Shown in pieces: positions 9,763 to 20,039 of a stretch of 64,000 nucleotides of DNA. The notes beneath the pieces are model-generated. The model saw nothing but the letters and a program-made list of their open reading frames with translations. It was not told the DNA's origin and searched no databases. Position numbers and translations under genes: made by a program. The DNA comes from Acidobacteriota bacterium (lineage in GTDB: Bacteria > Acidobacteriota > Terriglobia > Acidiferrales > UBA7541): positions 1-64,000 of the forward strand of contig JABCZG010000014.1 of the NCBI GenBank assembly GCA_013289835.1, read 5' to 3'. Every line of letters begins with the position of its first letter. Position 1 is the first letter of the stretch.

Positions 9763-11471
9763 GCGTCAACAAACTAACCTACAAATTGCCACAGTCGCTT
9801 GCGGGTGCCGTGGCCGCATCGGTCGAGGATTGGAAGAAGAACAACAAAGTCGCGCGGCTGTGGCAGAAGGATGCTTCGCTGTGGACGGGCACGGACGAAA
9901 GCAACTGGCTGGGCTGGCTCACCATCACGGAAGAACAGATCGCGCATATTGAGGCTCTCAAGCAAATTGCCGCGGATATCAAGAAGGCTAAATTCAAACA
10001 TGCACTGTTGCTGGGCATGGGAGGATCCAGCCTGTGCCCCGAAGTGATGCGCATGACCTTTGGAAAAATCAAAGGCCATCCCGAGCTGCACGTCCTGGAT
10101 TCCACGGACCCCGCGCAGATCAAAGCGATCGAAGCGAAAGTAGACCTCAAGAGCACCATCTGTATCGTGTCGAGTAAATCCGGAAGCACGCTCGAGCCGA
10201 ACATTTACAAGCAGTACTTTTTCGAACGCGTGAAAGCCAAGGTGGGCGAGAAGGAAGTTGGCAATCGCTTCATCGCCATCACCGACCCCGGCTCGAAAAT
10301 GCAGCAGGTCGCGGAAGCGGACAAGTTTCGCAAGATATTTTTCGGAGTGCCGAGCATCGGCGGGCGCTATTCCGCGATTTCCAACTTCGGCATGGTTCCC
10401 GCGGCCATCATGGGCGTGAACGTCGAGAAATTCCTGAAAAATACGGAAGAGATGGTCAAGGCTTGCGGCGCATCCAGTGCTGCCGATTCGAATCCGGGCG
10501 TCCTGCTCGGAACGATTCTGGGCACCGCCGCGAATCATGGCCGGGACAAACTCACAATCATTACTTCGCCGGGCATTTTCGATCTCGGGGCCTGGCTCGA
10601 GCAATTGATCGCCGAATCCACGGGGAAAATCGGAAAAGGCATTATTCCCGTGGACCGCGAACGCCTTGGCAAGCCGGCGGTTTACGGAAACGATCGCGTT
10701 TTCGCGTATCTGCGGCTGTCTTCGAAACCGAACAAGGCGCAGGATGCGGCGGTGGCTGCGCTCGAAAAAGCCGGACACCCGGTGGTGCGCATTGCGGTGC
10801 CAAACATTTACAACCTCGGCCAGGAATTTTTCCGCTGGGAGATTGCCACGGCCGTCGCCGGCTCCATCATCGGCATCGACGCGTTTAATCAGCCGGACGT
10901 CGAAGCCAGCAAGATCGAAACGAAAAAACTGACGAGCCAATACGAGGCGACGGGCAGCCTTCCGCCGGAAGTGCCGTTTTTCGAAGCGAGCGGGATCAAA
11001 CTTTTCGCGGATGAAAAAAATGCAGTGGCTGTCCATGGCCCGAATCTAGTTGATGTTTTGAAGGCCCATCTTGCGCGGGCCGGGGCGGGCGATTATTTCG
11101 CGGTGCTAGGTTACGTCACCATGAACCCCGCGCATGAAAAGGCGTTGCAGGCCATCCGTCACGCGGTCCGCGACAAGAAAAAAGTTGCCAGTGTCCTTGG
11201 TTTTGGGCCGCGGTTCCTGCATTCCACTGGACAGGCGTACAAAGGCGGCCCAAACAGCGGCGTGTTTCTGCAGATTACCTGCGATGACGCCAAGGATTTG
11301 CCGGTTCCGGGACAAAAATATACGTTTGGAATTGTGAAGGCGGCACAAGCTCGCGGCGATTTTGCCGTGCTTGCCGAACGCGGCCGCCGGGCGTTGCGCG
11401 TGCATCTTGGCAAGAATGTGAAGGCGGGACTTGCCGCGCTCGCCAAAGCCGTGCAAAAGGCGATCGTCTAG
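9759..11471 (+). CDS. pgi: Glucose-6-phosphate isomerase
   Basis: 570-aa glucose-6-phosphate isomerase linking fructose-6-phosphate to glucose-6-phosphate. It starts at a GTG overlapping the tal stop. SIS-domain signatures are visible: LLGMGGSSLCPEV, the phosphate-binding VSSKSGSTLEPN segment, and GGRYSAISNFGMVPAAIMG. The divergence from E. coli-type Pgi and the tal-pgi order match the Pgi half of transaldolase/isomerase fusion proteins known in other bacteria. The C-terminal third (after about residue 380) carries a second SIS-like region with a GFGPRFLHSTGQAYKGG motif that closes the active site in this subfamily. Confidence 0.92.
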   Translation: MSVNKLTYKLPQSLAGAVAASVEDWKKNNKVARLWQKDASLWTGTDESNWLGWLTITEEQIAHIEALKQIAADIKKAKFKHALLLGMGGSSLCPEVMRMTFGKIKGHPELHVLDSTDPAQIKAIEAKVDLKSTICIVSSKSGSTLEPNIYKQYFFERVKAKVGEKEVGNRFIAITDPGSKMQQVAEADKFRKIFFGVPSIGGRYSAISNFGMVPAAIMGVNVEKFLKNTEEMVKACGASSAADSNPGVLLGTILGTAANHGRDKLTIITSPGIFDLGAWLEQLIAESTGKIGKGIIPVDRERLGKPAVYGNDRVFAYLRLSSKPNKAQDAAVAALEKAGHPVVRIAVPNIYNLGQEFFRWEIATAVAGSIIGIDAFNQPDVEASKIETKKLTSQYEATGSLPPEVPFFEASGIKLFADEKNAVAVHGPNLVDVLKAHLARAGAGDYFAVLGYVTMNPAHEKALQAIRHAVRDKKKVASVLGFGPRFLHSTGQAYKGGPNSGVFLQITCDDAKDLPVPGQKYTFGIVKAAQARGDFAVLAERGRRALRVHLGKNVKAGLAALAKAVQKAIV

Positions 11472-11519
11472 AGCAGCGCACAGGATTTTTCTCACCTACG
11501 ACGCAGAGGAGCGGACACG

Positions 11520-12539
11520 ATGCAGCTGGGTATGATTGGACTCGGCAGGATGGGCGCCAACATGGTGCGGCGCCTTCAGAAAAACGGGCACAAGTGCGTC
11601 GTGTATGACCGCACCGCCGATTCTGTAAAACAGTTGGAAGGTGAGGGCGCGACGGGATCTACGTCGCTGGATGATTTTGTCAAGAAATTGCAGAAGCCCC
11701 GCACCGTTTGGCTGATGGTTCCGGCGGCGGTGGTGGATGCCACGCTGCACGACCTGGTCGGCAAGCTGGAGAAAGATGACGTCGTCATTGATGGCGGAAA
11801 TTCCTACTACATTGATGACATCCGCCGGGCGAAGGAGCTTTCCGCGAAGGGCGTTCACTACTGCGACGTGGGCACCAGCGGCGGCGTCTGGGGACTGGAG
11901 CGTGGCTATTGCCAGATGATTGGCGGCGAAACGGACGTCGTGAAGCGCCTTGATCCGATCTTCAAGACGCTGGCGCCGGGCCGCGATAACGTGGATCGCA
12001 CGCCTGGGCGCGACAAGGTTCCCGGAACCGCCGAAGAAGGCTATCTCCATTGCGGCCCGTCCGGCGCGGGGCATTTCGTCAAGATGGTGCACAACGGCAT
12101 TGAATATGGCTTGATGGCAGCGTACGCAGAGGGCCTCAACATCCTGAAACACGCGAATGCCGGCAAATCTCACCGCGAAGCGGACGCGGAAACCACGCCA
12201 CTGCGGAATCCGGAACATTATCAATACGATTTCAACCTGGCGGATGTCACCGAAGTCTGGCGACGCGGAAGTGTGGTGGCTTCGTGGCTGCTCGACCTAA
12301 CTGCTATTTCCCTGTTGGAGCAGCCGACGCTCGAGCGATTCTCCGGGCGCGTCTCGGATTCCGGCGAAGGACGCTGGACCATTCTTGCGGCGATCGAATC
12401 GACGGCGCCCGCGCCGGTGCTCACCGCTTCTCTGTTCCAGCGCTTTACCTCGCGCGGCGAAGATGACTTCGCGGCGAAAGTGCTGTCCGCGATGCGTTTT
12501 CAATTTGGCGGACATATTGAGAAAAAGTCCGGACACTAA
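11520..12539 (+). CDS. gnd: 6-phosphogluconate dehydrogenase, decarboxylating (short GndA-type)
   Basis: 339-aa oxidoreductase converting 6-phosphogluconate to ribulose-5-phosphate, CO2 and reduced nicotinamide cofactor. The Rossmann motif [16 protein letters not shown] opens the protein; the second strand ends in VVYDRT, with Asp where NADP-specific enzymes usually have Asn-Arg, suggesting NAD preference (inference). Substrate and catalytic motifs: [27 protein letters not shown] and [16 protein letters not shown] with the catalytic Lys and Asn. It is much shorter than the roughly 470-aa E. coli enzyme, as in the YqeC/GndA group. Located 48 nt after pgi and 45 nt before zwf. Confidence 0.93.
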   Translation: MQLGMIGLGRMGANMVRRLQKNGHKCVVYDRTADSVKQLEGEGATGSTSLDDFVKKLQKPRTVWLMVPAAVVDATLHDLVGKLEKDDVVIDGGNSYYIDDIRRAKELSAKGVHYCDVGTSGGVWGLERGYCQMIGGETDVVKRLDPIFKTLAPGRDNVDRTPGRDKVPGTAEEGYLHCGPSGAGHFVKMVHNGIEYGLMAAYAEGLNILKHANAGKSHREADAETTPLRNPEHYQYDFNLADVTEVWRRGSVVASWLLDLTAISLLEQPTLERFSGRVSDSGEGRWTILAAIESTAPAPVLTASLFQRFTSRGEDDFAAKVLSAMRFQFGGHIEKKSGH

Positions 12540-12584
12540 AAATTTCGCAAACACTGCCAGGTTCGAAGACAGGAAATTCTAGCG

Positions 12585-14162
12585 ATGATCCCAAACCATC
12601 CGGATTCGAATCCCACGGCCGCGCCCTGCATCATGGTTATCTTTGGCGCCACCGGCGATCTGACAAAACGGAAACTGATTCCCGCGCTTTGCAATCTTTC
12701 CCAGGACGGCCTTCTTCCAAAGCAGTTCGCCATCGTCGGTTATGCAACCAACGACTACACCACGGAGACCTTCCGAAAGATGCTGGGCGAGGAAATCCCC
12801 AAATTTGCCCCTGCTCAACTGGACCTAAAAGTGTGGGAATCGCTCTCCGAGCGGATTTATTATGTTCGGGGAGATTTTCAGGACTCCGAGGCCTACAAGC
12901 GGCTGAAGGAACAGATCGAACAAGCGGACAAGACCCATGGCACGCTTGGAAACCGATTTTTCTACTTGGCGGTTGCACCTCGATTTTTTTCTCCGATCGT
13001 CAACAAGCTCGGCGAGTGCTGCCTGACGAAGGAGGAAAACAATTCCTGGGCGCGCGTGATCGTCGAAAAGCCGTTCGGCCACGACCTGGAATCGGCGAAA
13101 CAGCTCAACCATGATCTGCAGCAGGTCCTGACGGAAAATCAGATTTACCGGATCGATCACTACCTGGGCAAAGAGACCGTGCAGAACGTCATGGTCTTTC
13201 GCTTCTCCAACAACATCATCGAGCCGCTGTGGAATCGCAACTATGTGGATCACGTGCAAATTACCGCGGCGGAGACCGTCGGCGTGGAGCATCGCGGCGG
13301 TTTTTATGAAACGGCCGGCGCTCTTCGCGACATGGTGCCGAATCACCTATTCCAGCTCCTGACCATGACGGCAATGGAGCCGCCCATCTCCTTCGACGCC
13401 GATCAAGTCCGCAACAAGCAAGCAGAAGTACTGCACGCCATCCAGCCGCTCAGTCCCGAAGACGTGCTGAAAAACATGGTGCGAGGCCAGTACGGAGTGG
13501 GCACCGTGGACGGCCAGCGCGTCGCCGGGTACCGCAGCGAGCCGGATGTTTCACCGGATTCGAATACGGAGACGTTTGTCGCGCTGAAACTGCAGATCGA
13601 CAACTGGCGCTGGGCAGGCGTGCCGTTCTATTTGCGCACAGGAAAGCGGCTGGCGCAGCGCACCACGGAAATCGTGATCCAGTTTCGCAGGACTCCCTTC
13701 GTGCTGTTCCGCAACACCACGGTCAAGAATCTCGAAACCAACCGGCTGGTCATCCATATTCAGCCCGAAGAAGGCATTTCGTTGAGTTTCGGCGCAAAGG
13801 TTCCGGGCTCAATCATGAAGCTCGGGTTGGTGAATATGGATTTCGATTACGGCACGTATTTCGGATTGGAACACAGCACGGGGTACGAGCGCCTGTTGCG
13901 CGATTGCATGGCGGGCGATCCCACACTCTTCCAGCGCGCGGACATGGTAGAAGCCGGCTGGAATGTGATTCAACCCATTTTGGATGTATGGCGCGCGTTG
14001 CCTGCCCGCGGTTTTCCGAATTACGCGGCAGGGTCTTGGGGGCCGATTGAAGCCGACGATTTACTGGAGCGCGATGGGCGCTCCTGGCGGCGCATCGGCG
14101 AAGAAGAAGTGGATAAGCGCGGCCGGATTGCCATCCCGGATCGGGCAGGCATCATCACCTGA
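12585..14162 (+). CDS. zwf: Glucose-6-phosphate 1-dehydrogenase
   Basis: 525-aa Zwf oxidising glucose-6-phosphate to 6-phosphogluconolactone, the first oxidative pentose-phosphate step. The nucleotide-binding motif is [18 protein letters not shown]; the substrate motif [13 protein letters not shown] contains the conserved catalytic His and Lys; EKPFGHDL is also conserved. Length is normal. ATG at 12585 follows the gnd stop by 45 bases. pgl follows after 11 bases, so the lactone product is handled by the next enzyme encoded. Confidence 0.95.
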   Translation: MIPNHPDSNPTAAPCIMVIFGATGDLTKRKLIPALCNLSQDGLLPKQFAIVGYATNDYTTETFRKMLGEEIPKFAPAQLDLKVWESLSERIYYVRGDFQDSEAYKRLKEQIEQADKTHGTLGNRFFYLAVAPRFFSPIVNKLGECCLTKEENNSWARVIVEKPFGHDLESAKQLNHDLQQVLTENQIYRIDHYLGKETVQNVMVFRFSNNIIEPLWNRNYVDHVQITAAETVGVEHRGGFYETAGALRDMVPNHLFQLLTMTAMEPPISFDADQVRNKQAEVLHAIQPLSPEDVLKNMVRGQYGVGTVDGQRVAGYRSEPDVSPDSNTETFVALKLQIDNWRWAGVPFYLRTGKRLAQRTTEIVIQFRRTPFVLFRNTTVKNLETNRLVIHIQPEEGISLSFGAKVPGSIMKLGLVNMDFDYGTYFGLEHSTGYERLLRDCMAGDPTLFQRADMVEAGWNVIQPILDVWRALPARGFPNYAAGSWGPIEADDLLERDGRSWRRIGEEEVDKRGRIAIPDRAGIIT

Positions 14163-14173
14163 GAGGAGCAGAG

Positions 14174-14935
14174 GTGGAGCGCGAAATTCGAATCCTGAGC
14201 GACGGAGCGGCGATTGCCCGGCGCGCCGCGCAGGAGTTCGTGCAAGCGGGCGCTTCCGCAGTTCGCGAGAAAGGCACTTTCGATGTGGTGCTTGCTGGAG
14301 GCTCAACACCTAAAGCGCTGTATAACCTGCTGGCCACCGATCCATCGCTGCGTTCGCAAGTTCCGTGGGATAAAACGCATTTGTACTTCGGCGACGAACG
14401 CCACGTAGGGCCCGAGCACCCGGACAGCAATTTCCGCATGGCCAGGGAGTCGATGATCTCCAAGGTGCCTCTGAAGCCGGAGCAGGTCACGCGGATTAAA
14501 GGCGAATACCCGGATGCGGAGCAGGGCGCGCTCGAATACGAAAAGGCTCTGCGCGAAAATTTCAAACTAAAGGATGGAGAGTATCCGCGCTTCGATCTTC
14601 TTCTTGTGGGCATGGGTAACGAGGGTCACACGCTGTCGCTCTTCCCCGGAACGAAAGCGCTGCATGCCAATGGGCGAGTGGTTATGCGAAACTGGGTGGG
14701 CAAGCTTTACACCGAGCGCATCACGCTCACTGTGCTGGGGGCGAGCAATGCCGCGCGAATCCTATTCATGGTGACGGGCGCGGACAAAGCGCTGGCGTTG
14801 AAGGCTGTGCTGGAAGGGCCGTACGAGCCGGAGCAATTGCCCGCGCAATTTCTCCAGCCGAGGGATGGGAAACTATTGTGGCTGGTAGACACGGCTGCGG
14901 GCGGCATGCTTTCGATAGGAATTCGAGAATCGTGA
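14174..14935 (+). CDS. pgl: 6-phosphogluconolactonase
   Basis: 253-aa DevB/SOL-type lactonase hydrolysing 6-phosphogluconolactone to 6-phosphogluconate. It uses a GTG start at 14174 with GAGGAGCAGAG immediately upstream. Recognisable motifs: DVVLAGGSTPKALYNLLA near the N-terminus, the YFGDERHVGPEHPDSNFRMA segment and GMGNEGHTLSLFPGT with the active-site His. It fills the step between zwf and gnd in the same operon. Two hairpins separate it from fba. Confidence 0.93.
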   Translation: MEREIRILSDGAAIARRAAQEFVQAGASAVREKGTFDVVLAGGSTPKALYNLLATDPSLRSQVPWDKTHLYFGDERHVGPEHPDSNFRMARESMISKVPLKPEQVTRIKGEYPDAEQGALEYEKALRENFKLKDGEYPRFDLLLVGMGNEGHTLSLFPGTKALHANGRVVMRNWVGKLYTERITLTVLGASNAARILFMVTGADKALALKAVLEGPYEPEQLPAQFLQPRDGKLLWLVDTAAGGMLSIGIRES

Positions 14936-14977
14936 GACTACTTAGCAGTCTCGCGTGAGTTGGCCGCTGAGCGGCCA
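14934..14977. promoter_or_regulatory. Double hairpin between pgl and fba
   Basis: GAGACT (14934-14939) pairs with AGTCTC (14947-14952); then TGGCCGC (14961-14967) pairs with GCGGCCA (14971-14977) around TGA. The first stem overlaps the pgl stop codon. No T-tract follows, so this looks like an mRNA stability or attenuation element rather than a full terminator. Confidence 0.4.
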
Positions 14978-14999
14978 CTGGTGAAACGAGGAGAAAGAA

Positions 15000-16079
<1,080 letters not shown>

Positions 16080-16082
16080 AGC

Positions 16083-16706
16083 TCATTTCTTGCGTTTGCG
16101 CACGAAAATGAAAATGAGGGCAGTGAGCACCGCTACAATCACGGCGACAACTGCAACGAGCGCTGGATGTCCATGCTGCAAGAAGATCGTAAGTACATGC
16201 CGTCCATAGCGGGCAGCCAGGAACGCGAGGAGAGAGTATCTGACAATTCTCCCGAGCGTCATCGCTAGCAGGAATTTTTTCACGGAATATTGCATCGCTC
16301 CCGCGGCAAAGAGAAATGGAACCAAAGGCACGGGCGGCGGCAGTAACGCGGCGATAACGATGGCCCCAAAGCCCCATTGCCCGAAAATCTTGTACACCTT
16401 CTTTAGCGTCTTGGCGGGAAACTTGCGTTCCAGCGTTTCCTTGCCTCCTTTGCGAGCAAGCCGATAGGTGACGTAGCCTCCGATCACGGAACCAATCGTG
16501 GCCATCAATGCGTAATAAAGCCATAGGTCCGCCGTGCGCGCGGATAAGACGATGGTCAGAACATCCATGCTTCCCGGAAGTGGAATGACCGAACTGTCCA
16601 GAAGTCCCAGTGGGATAAAGCCCAATCCACCGAGGTGGAAAATCCAGCGGCGCAGGCCGCGGGCGACCGTGGGTGCGGCGAACGCGAAAATCCGGCGAGC
16701 GAGCAT
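16083..16706 (-). CDS. DedA/SNARE-associated (YqaA-like) inner-membrane protein
   Basis: 207-aa protein with several hydrophobic helices (for example around ILSARTADLWLYYALMATIGSVIGGYVTYRLA and AIVIAALLPPPVPLVPFLFAAGAM). The SNARE-associated/VTT domain shows its re-entrant signature in LPPPVPLVPFLFAAGAMQ with the preceding GFGAIVIAAL; the C-terminus is basic (FVRKRKK). Members are membrane proteins implicated in lipid and small-molecule transport; the function of this copy is unknown. Downstream of rpe on the same strand, 193 nt away; the SD is weak. Confidence 0.75.
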   Translation of the reverse strand: MLARRIFAFAAPTVARGLRRWIFHLGGLGFIPLGLLDSSVIPLPGSMDVLTIVLSARTADLWLYYALMATIGSVIGGYVTYRLARKGGKETLERKFPAKTLKKVYKIFGQWGFGAIVIAALLPPPVPLVPFLFAAGAMQYSVKKFLLAMTLGRIVRYSLLAFLAARYGRHVLTIFLQHGHPALVAVVAVIVAVLTALIFIFVRKRKK

Positions 16707-16899
16707 TTTTTTCTAGAAAGCACATTCATTCTCGCATGCGCTTGTCTTGAGCGCCGAGCGTTGTTTGCGAGACTTGAGTCACCGGCGCCGTGGGGGCGAA
16801 GGGCTCTTTGGCGGCCTGACGTGGAATCATCAGGAACAGTAGAAAATGACGAAGACTTGTCCGCGGCACGGAGAGGATTTTCGCACACTGGAGGTTTTT

Positions 16900-17580
16900 T
16901 TATGCGTGAGTAAGTGCCGCGGAACGCGCGGCTTGCAAGAGTTTGCGAGCGTTCTCGCGGATGTCGCCCTTGCCAAAAACAGCGTTGCCGGCGACTAGCA
17001 GCTCCGCCCCTGCGCGCACCACCTCGCCAACGGTTTCCAGCGAAACGCCGCCGTCCACCTCAATGCGGAATCCAAGCCCGAGCGATTCGCGAACCTCCAC
17101 CAGCGTTTTGATTTTGTGCAGCGCGCCGGGAATGAATTTCTGCCCGCCGAATCCCGGATTCACGGACATCACCAGAACATGGTGAACCAGGTCCAGCACT
17201 TCATCCAGCGTGTGCACCGGCGTGGCGGGATTGATCACCACTGCGGGCTTGCAGCCATGCGACTCGATGAGCTGCAGGGTGCGATTAAGATGCACGCAGG
17301 CTTCCTGGTGCACGGCGATCCAGTTCGCGCCGGCTTCCGCAAACGCAGGGATGAAGTCGTCGGGATTTTCGATCATCAAATGGCAATCGAGAATGGCGTT
17401 GGGAAGCGCTTTTCGGAGGGAGGCCACGACGGGTGGACCGATGGTGATATTTGGGACGAAGTGGCCATCCATCACATCCACGTGAAGCACGGAGCCCCCG
17501 CCGTCCAGCGCAGCTTTGGCGTCCTCGCCAAGCCGCGCGAAGTTCGCGGACAAAATCGAAGGTGCCAGTTCAATCGCCAT
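16900..17580 (-). CDS. rpe: Ribulose-phosphate 3-epimerase
   Basis: 226-aa TIM-barrel epimerase interconverting ribulose-5-phosphate and xylulose-5-phosphate. Motifs: LAPSILSANFARLGED at the N-terminus, HVDVMDGHFVPNITIGP with metal-binding His and the catalytic Asp, CHLMIENPD, MSVNPGFGGQ and VDGGV with the second catalytic Asp. It completes the pentose-phosphate set encoded by the opposed operon at 5964-16079. It lies 96 nt downstream of the oxidoreductase gene on the same strand. Confidence 0.95.
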   Translation of the reverse strand: MAIELAPSILSANFARLGEDAKAALDGGGSVLHVDVMDGHFVPNITIGPPVVASLRKALPNAILDCHLMIENPDDFIPAFAEAGANWIAVHQEACVHLNRTLQLIESHGCKPAVVINPATPVHTLDEVLDLVHHVLVMSVNPGFGGQKFIPGALHKIKTLVEVRESLGLGFRIEVDGGVSLETVGEVVRAGAELLVAGNAVFGKGDIRENARKLLQAARSAALTHA

Positions 17581-17676
17581 AGGCTTCCGGCGCTCCTCCT
17601 GCCTTGAAGAAAGAGATTATACGCGGAACGTCCGCGAGGCTCGCGGAAAAGTGTGGTCTGGGCGACAGTTTGCGCA

Positions 17677-18717
17677 TCACCAAGGGATCGTGCGGCGTTG
17701 CTCGCTGCTTTGGCGCGCGAGTTCGAGCAGGCGCATCACGTCCAAAGCGTATTCGGGAGTGACAGCGAGCGCAGCGCTTCCGAGAAGCGCATCGCGCACA
17801 TTCGCGTAGTAGTCGCGAAAGTCGCAGGCCGCCGAGGGAATGCGCTGCTGCGTAAACGTGTCGCCGGAAAGGACGGTCAGAACGCCCCAATTCTCTTCCG
17901 GCTCTGCGCCCCAGGCTTTGTCAGTAGGGATGAATCCGCGTCGAAGATTACCTTCCTGGGGATCAAAGGATTGCTTGACGAAGCTGCCTTGCGTGCCGAG
18001 AAGAACAAATCGTGGGCGCGGTGAGGCCGCGAGAATGCTTGACCGCAGCACCGCGCGCATGCCGTGCGGATAATGAAGCATGATATCGAACGCATCGTCA
18101 GCGACCGCGCCTTCGCGCTCAATTCGAACGTCAGCAGCCACCGCTTCCGGAAGACCGAATAGCACCAACGCGTGATCGATGAGATGGGGAGCAATATCGA
18201 AGAGGATTCCGCTGCCGGGGCGTCGGGTTTCCCGCCAGGCTCCCGGTTTGAGTTGCGGGCGATAGCGGTCGTAGCTGGTTTCGAAGCGAACGATCCGGCC
18301 GAGCGTTCCAGCAGCCACCAGCTTCCGAATAGCCTGAAAATCTCCATCGTAGCGGCGGTTTTGATAGACGGTCAGCAGACGGCCCGCATTTTTTGCGATC
18401 TGCACTAACGAGGCCGCTTCTTCGAGAGTGACGGTGAAAGGCTTGTCCACAACCACGTCGCGCCCTGCTTCCAGGCATTGCCGCGCGAACGGATAGTGTG
18501 TTTCGTTCGGCGTGGCAATTACAATCAGGCGAATCTCGCGGATCGCCAGCAATTCATCCAAAGTACGAGCGATTCGAACGTCAGGATACTTTTCAGCAGC
18601 CTCGCTCCCGCTACGCTGAAGAATGGCAGCGAGGTGCAGGCCGGGTACCGCGCGAATCACAGGCGCGTGAAAGGCGCGGCCGGCAAGACCGAATCCAATG
18701 AGGCCGACTTCAATCAT
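17677..18717 (-). CDS. Gfo/Idh/MocA-family oxidoreductase
   Basis: 346-aa NAD(P)-dependent oxidoreductase. The start at 18717 (MIEVGLIGFGLAG) is chosen over the longer frame from 18855 because it places the Rossmann GFGLAGRA motif at the N-terminus and has GAGGAAA upstream. The family lysine motif DKPFTVTLEEA is present, and the C-terminal half carries FDIAPHLIDHALVLFG with the conserved His used in catalysis by many members. Substrate, probably a sugar or polyol, cannot be read from sequence. Divergent from the MFS transporter; upstream of rpe. Confidence 0.88.
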   Translation of the reverse strand: MIEVGLIGFGLAGRAFHAPVIRAVPGLHLAAILQRSGSEAAEKYPDVRIARTLDELLAIREIRLIVIATPNETHYPFARQCLEAGRDVVVDKPFTVTLEEAASLVQIAKNAGRLLTVYQNRRYDGDFQAIRKLVAAGTLGRIVRFETSYDRYRPQLKPGAWRETRRPGSGILFDIAPHLIDHALVLFGLPEAVAADVRIEREGAVADDAFDIMLHYPHGMRAVLRSSILAASPRPRFVLLGTQGSFVKQSFDPQEGNLRRGFIPTDKAWGAEPEENWGVLTVLSGDTFTQQRIPSAACDFRDYYANVRDALLGSAALAVTPEYALDVMRLLELARQSSEQRRTIPW

Positions 18718-18843
18718 GGCAAACGATATTTCCTCGAACGCAAACGCTAAAGAATATCGAACATTTCGATTCCCCGCAGAAGGATTTTTCGGAACCGCAA
18801 AGTTGCCTGAAAGCTCGGCGTACCGCAGAATGGCAGATTGCCA

Positions 18844-20025
18844 ATGAATGGACAAAACTCAACCGTCAGCGAAGGAAAGGGACATCGCAACCTGTTGATC
18901 TTGCTGTTCGTCGGGTTCGTGCCGGTTGGAATAGCGACGGTCATTGTCGGGCCTTTGCTGCCCATGTTCATTCAAAAATGGTCGTTGGATGACAGGCAAG
19001 CAGGTTTTTTCTTCACCGTCCAGTTCACGGCGGCGATGATCGGAGTAGGCCTGTCAAGCGCGCTTTCGGCGTGGCGCGGATACCGGCCCGCGCTGATTCT
19101 GGGCTATGCGCTCACTGCAGCGGGGCTTGCGGGATTGAACACCAGCAGTCATTTGTTTGCCCTTGTGGCCACCGCGTCGTTTGGGTGCGGTTACGGCCTG
19201 GTGATTCCTGGAACCAACCTCTTGGTAGCAGAGGCAGGAGGAAAGCGCAGCGCCTCTTTACTAAACTTTTTGAATTTCACCTGGGGGGTCGGAGCGATCG
19301 CCTGCTCTCCGCTGGTTCTGCTGGCGTTGAAGCATATGCGGCTACCTGTGCTACTCCTCGGCCTGGGAGTCTCTGGCGGCCTGATGACTCTGGGGATGGC
19401 TCTTGCTTCGTTCGAAGGGGAGAACCCGAGAGAGAGTACAAACGCTTCGGCATCGCGCGTGGCAGACGTTGGGCGCGGCGTCACGATTGCCCTCGCCGCG
19501 TTATTTTTCATTTATGTCGGGATGGAAACCAGCGTGGGAGGATGGTCTGCGGAAATCGCCAAGCGCCTGGCGCATGGGTCAAGTGGCATTACGACATTAA
19601 CCCCGATGTTTTTCTATGCGGGGCTGACGTCGGGACGCGCGCTCGCACCGCTTGTGCTATTGCGCGTGAATGAAAGACGGTTAGTGCTGGGTGCGCTCGT
19701 TTTAGCTGCATCGGGAACATCAATCGTGATGGCTTCGAACACCTTCAACACGGCCATACTTGGGGTGTTTTTAGCCGGGCTGGGATGCGCGAGCATCTAT
19801 CCCATCTATATCGCATGGTTGTCGAAGTGGTATGGCGCCCGCACAAAACGCGTTGGAGGCGTGCTGTTCGCGCTTGCTTCCCTCGGCGGAGCAGCTGGAC
19901 CCTGGTTGGTCGGAGCCGTCTCCAAGTACTCCGGCAGTTTGCGCCTTGGATTGCTGGTGCCACTTGCTAGCGCGATCATAATGATCTGGCTGGTGCTGCT
20001 ACTGCGTCGTCAAACGGCGGCGTGA
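18844..20025 (+). CDS. Major facilitator superfamily transporter
   Basis: 393-aa membrane protein with about 12 hydrophobic helices, in the FucP/sugar-type MFS style. The ATG at 18844 is taken; a TTG two codons earlier is in frame. The first helix follows NLLILLFVGFVPVGIATVIVG, and the loop after helix 2 has WRGYRPAL. A cytoplasmic loop around residues 190-205 separates the two six-helix halves. Only 14 nt separate it from the sensor kinase GTG, so it may be the first gene of that operon. Transported compound unknown. Divergent partner of the Gfo/Idh/MocA gene. Confidence 0.85.
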   Translation: MNGQNSTVSEGKGHRNLLILLFVGFVPVGIATVIVGPLLPMFIQKWSLDDRQAGFFFTVQFTAAMIGVGLSSALSAWRGYRPALILGYALTAAGLAGLNTSSHLFALVATASFGCGYGLVIPGTNLLVAEAGGKRSASLLNFLNFTWGVGAIACSPLVLLALKHMRLPVLLLGLGVSGGLMTLGMALASFEGENPRESTNASASRVADVGRGVTIALAALFFIYVGMETSVGGWSAEIAKRLAHGSSGITTLTPMFFYAGLTSGRALAPLVLLRVNERRLVLGALVLAASGTSIVMASNTFNTAILGVFLAGLGCASIYPIYIAWLSKWYGARTKRVGGVLFALASLGGAAGPWLVGAVSKYSGSLRLGLLVPLASAIIMIWLVLLLRRQTAA

Positions 20026-20039
20026 GGTATTCTTAGCCC

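Noticed and set aside
9774..11036. 420-codon minus-strand ORF inside pgi
   Set aside because: Mirror of the pgi codon pattern; the plus-strand frame has all isomerase motifs.
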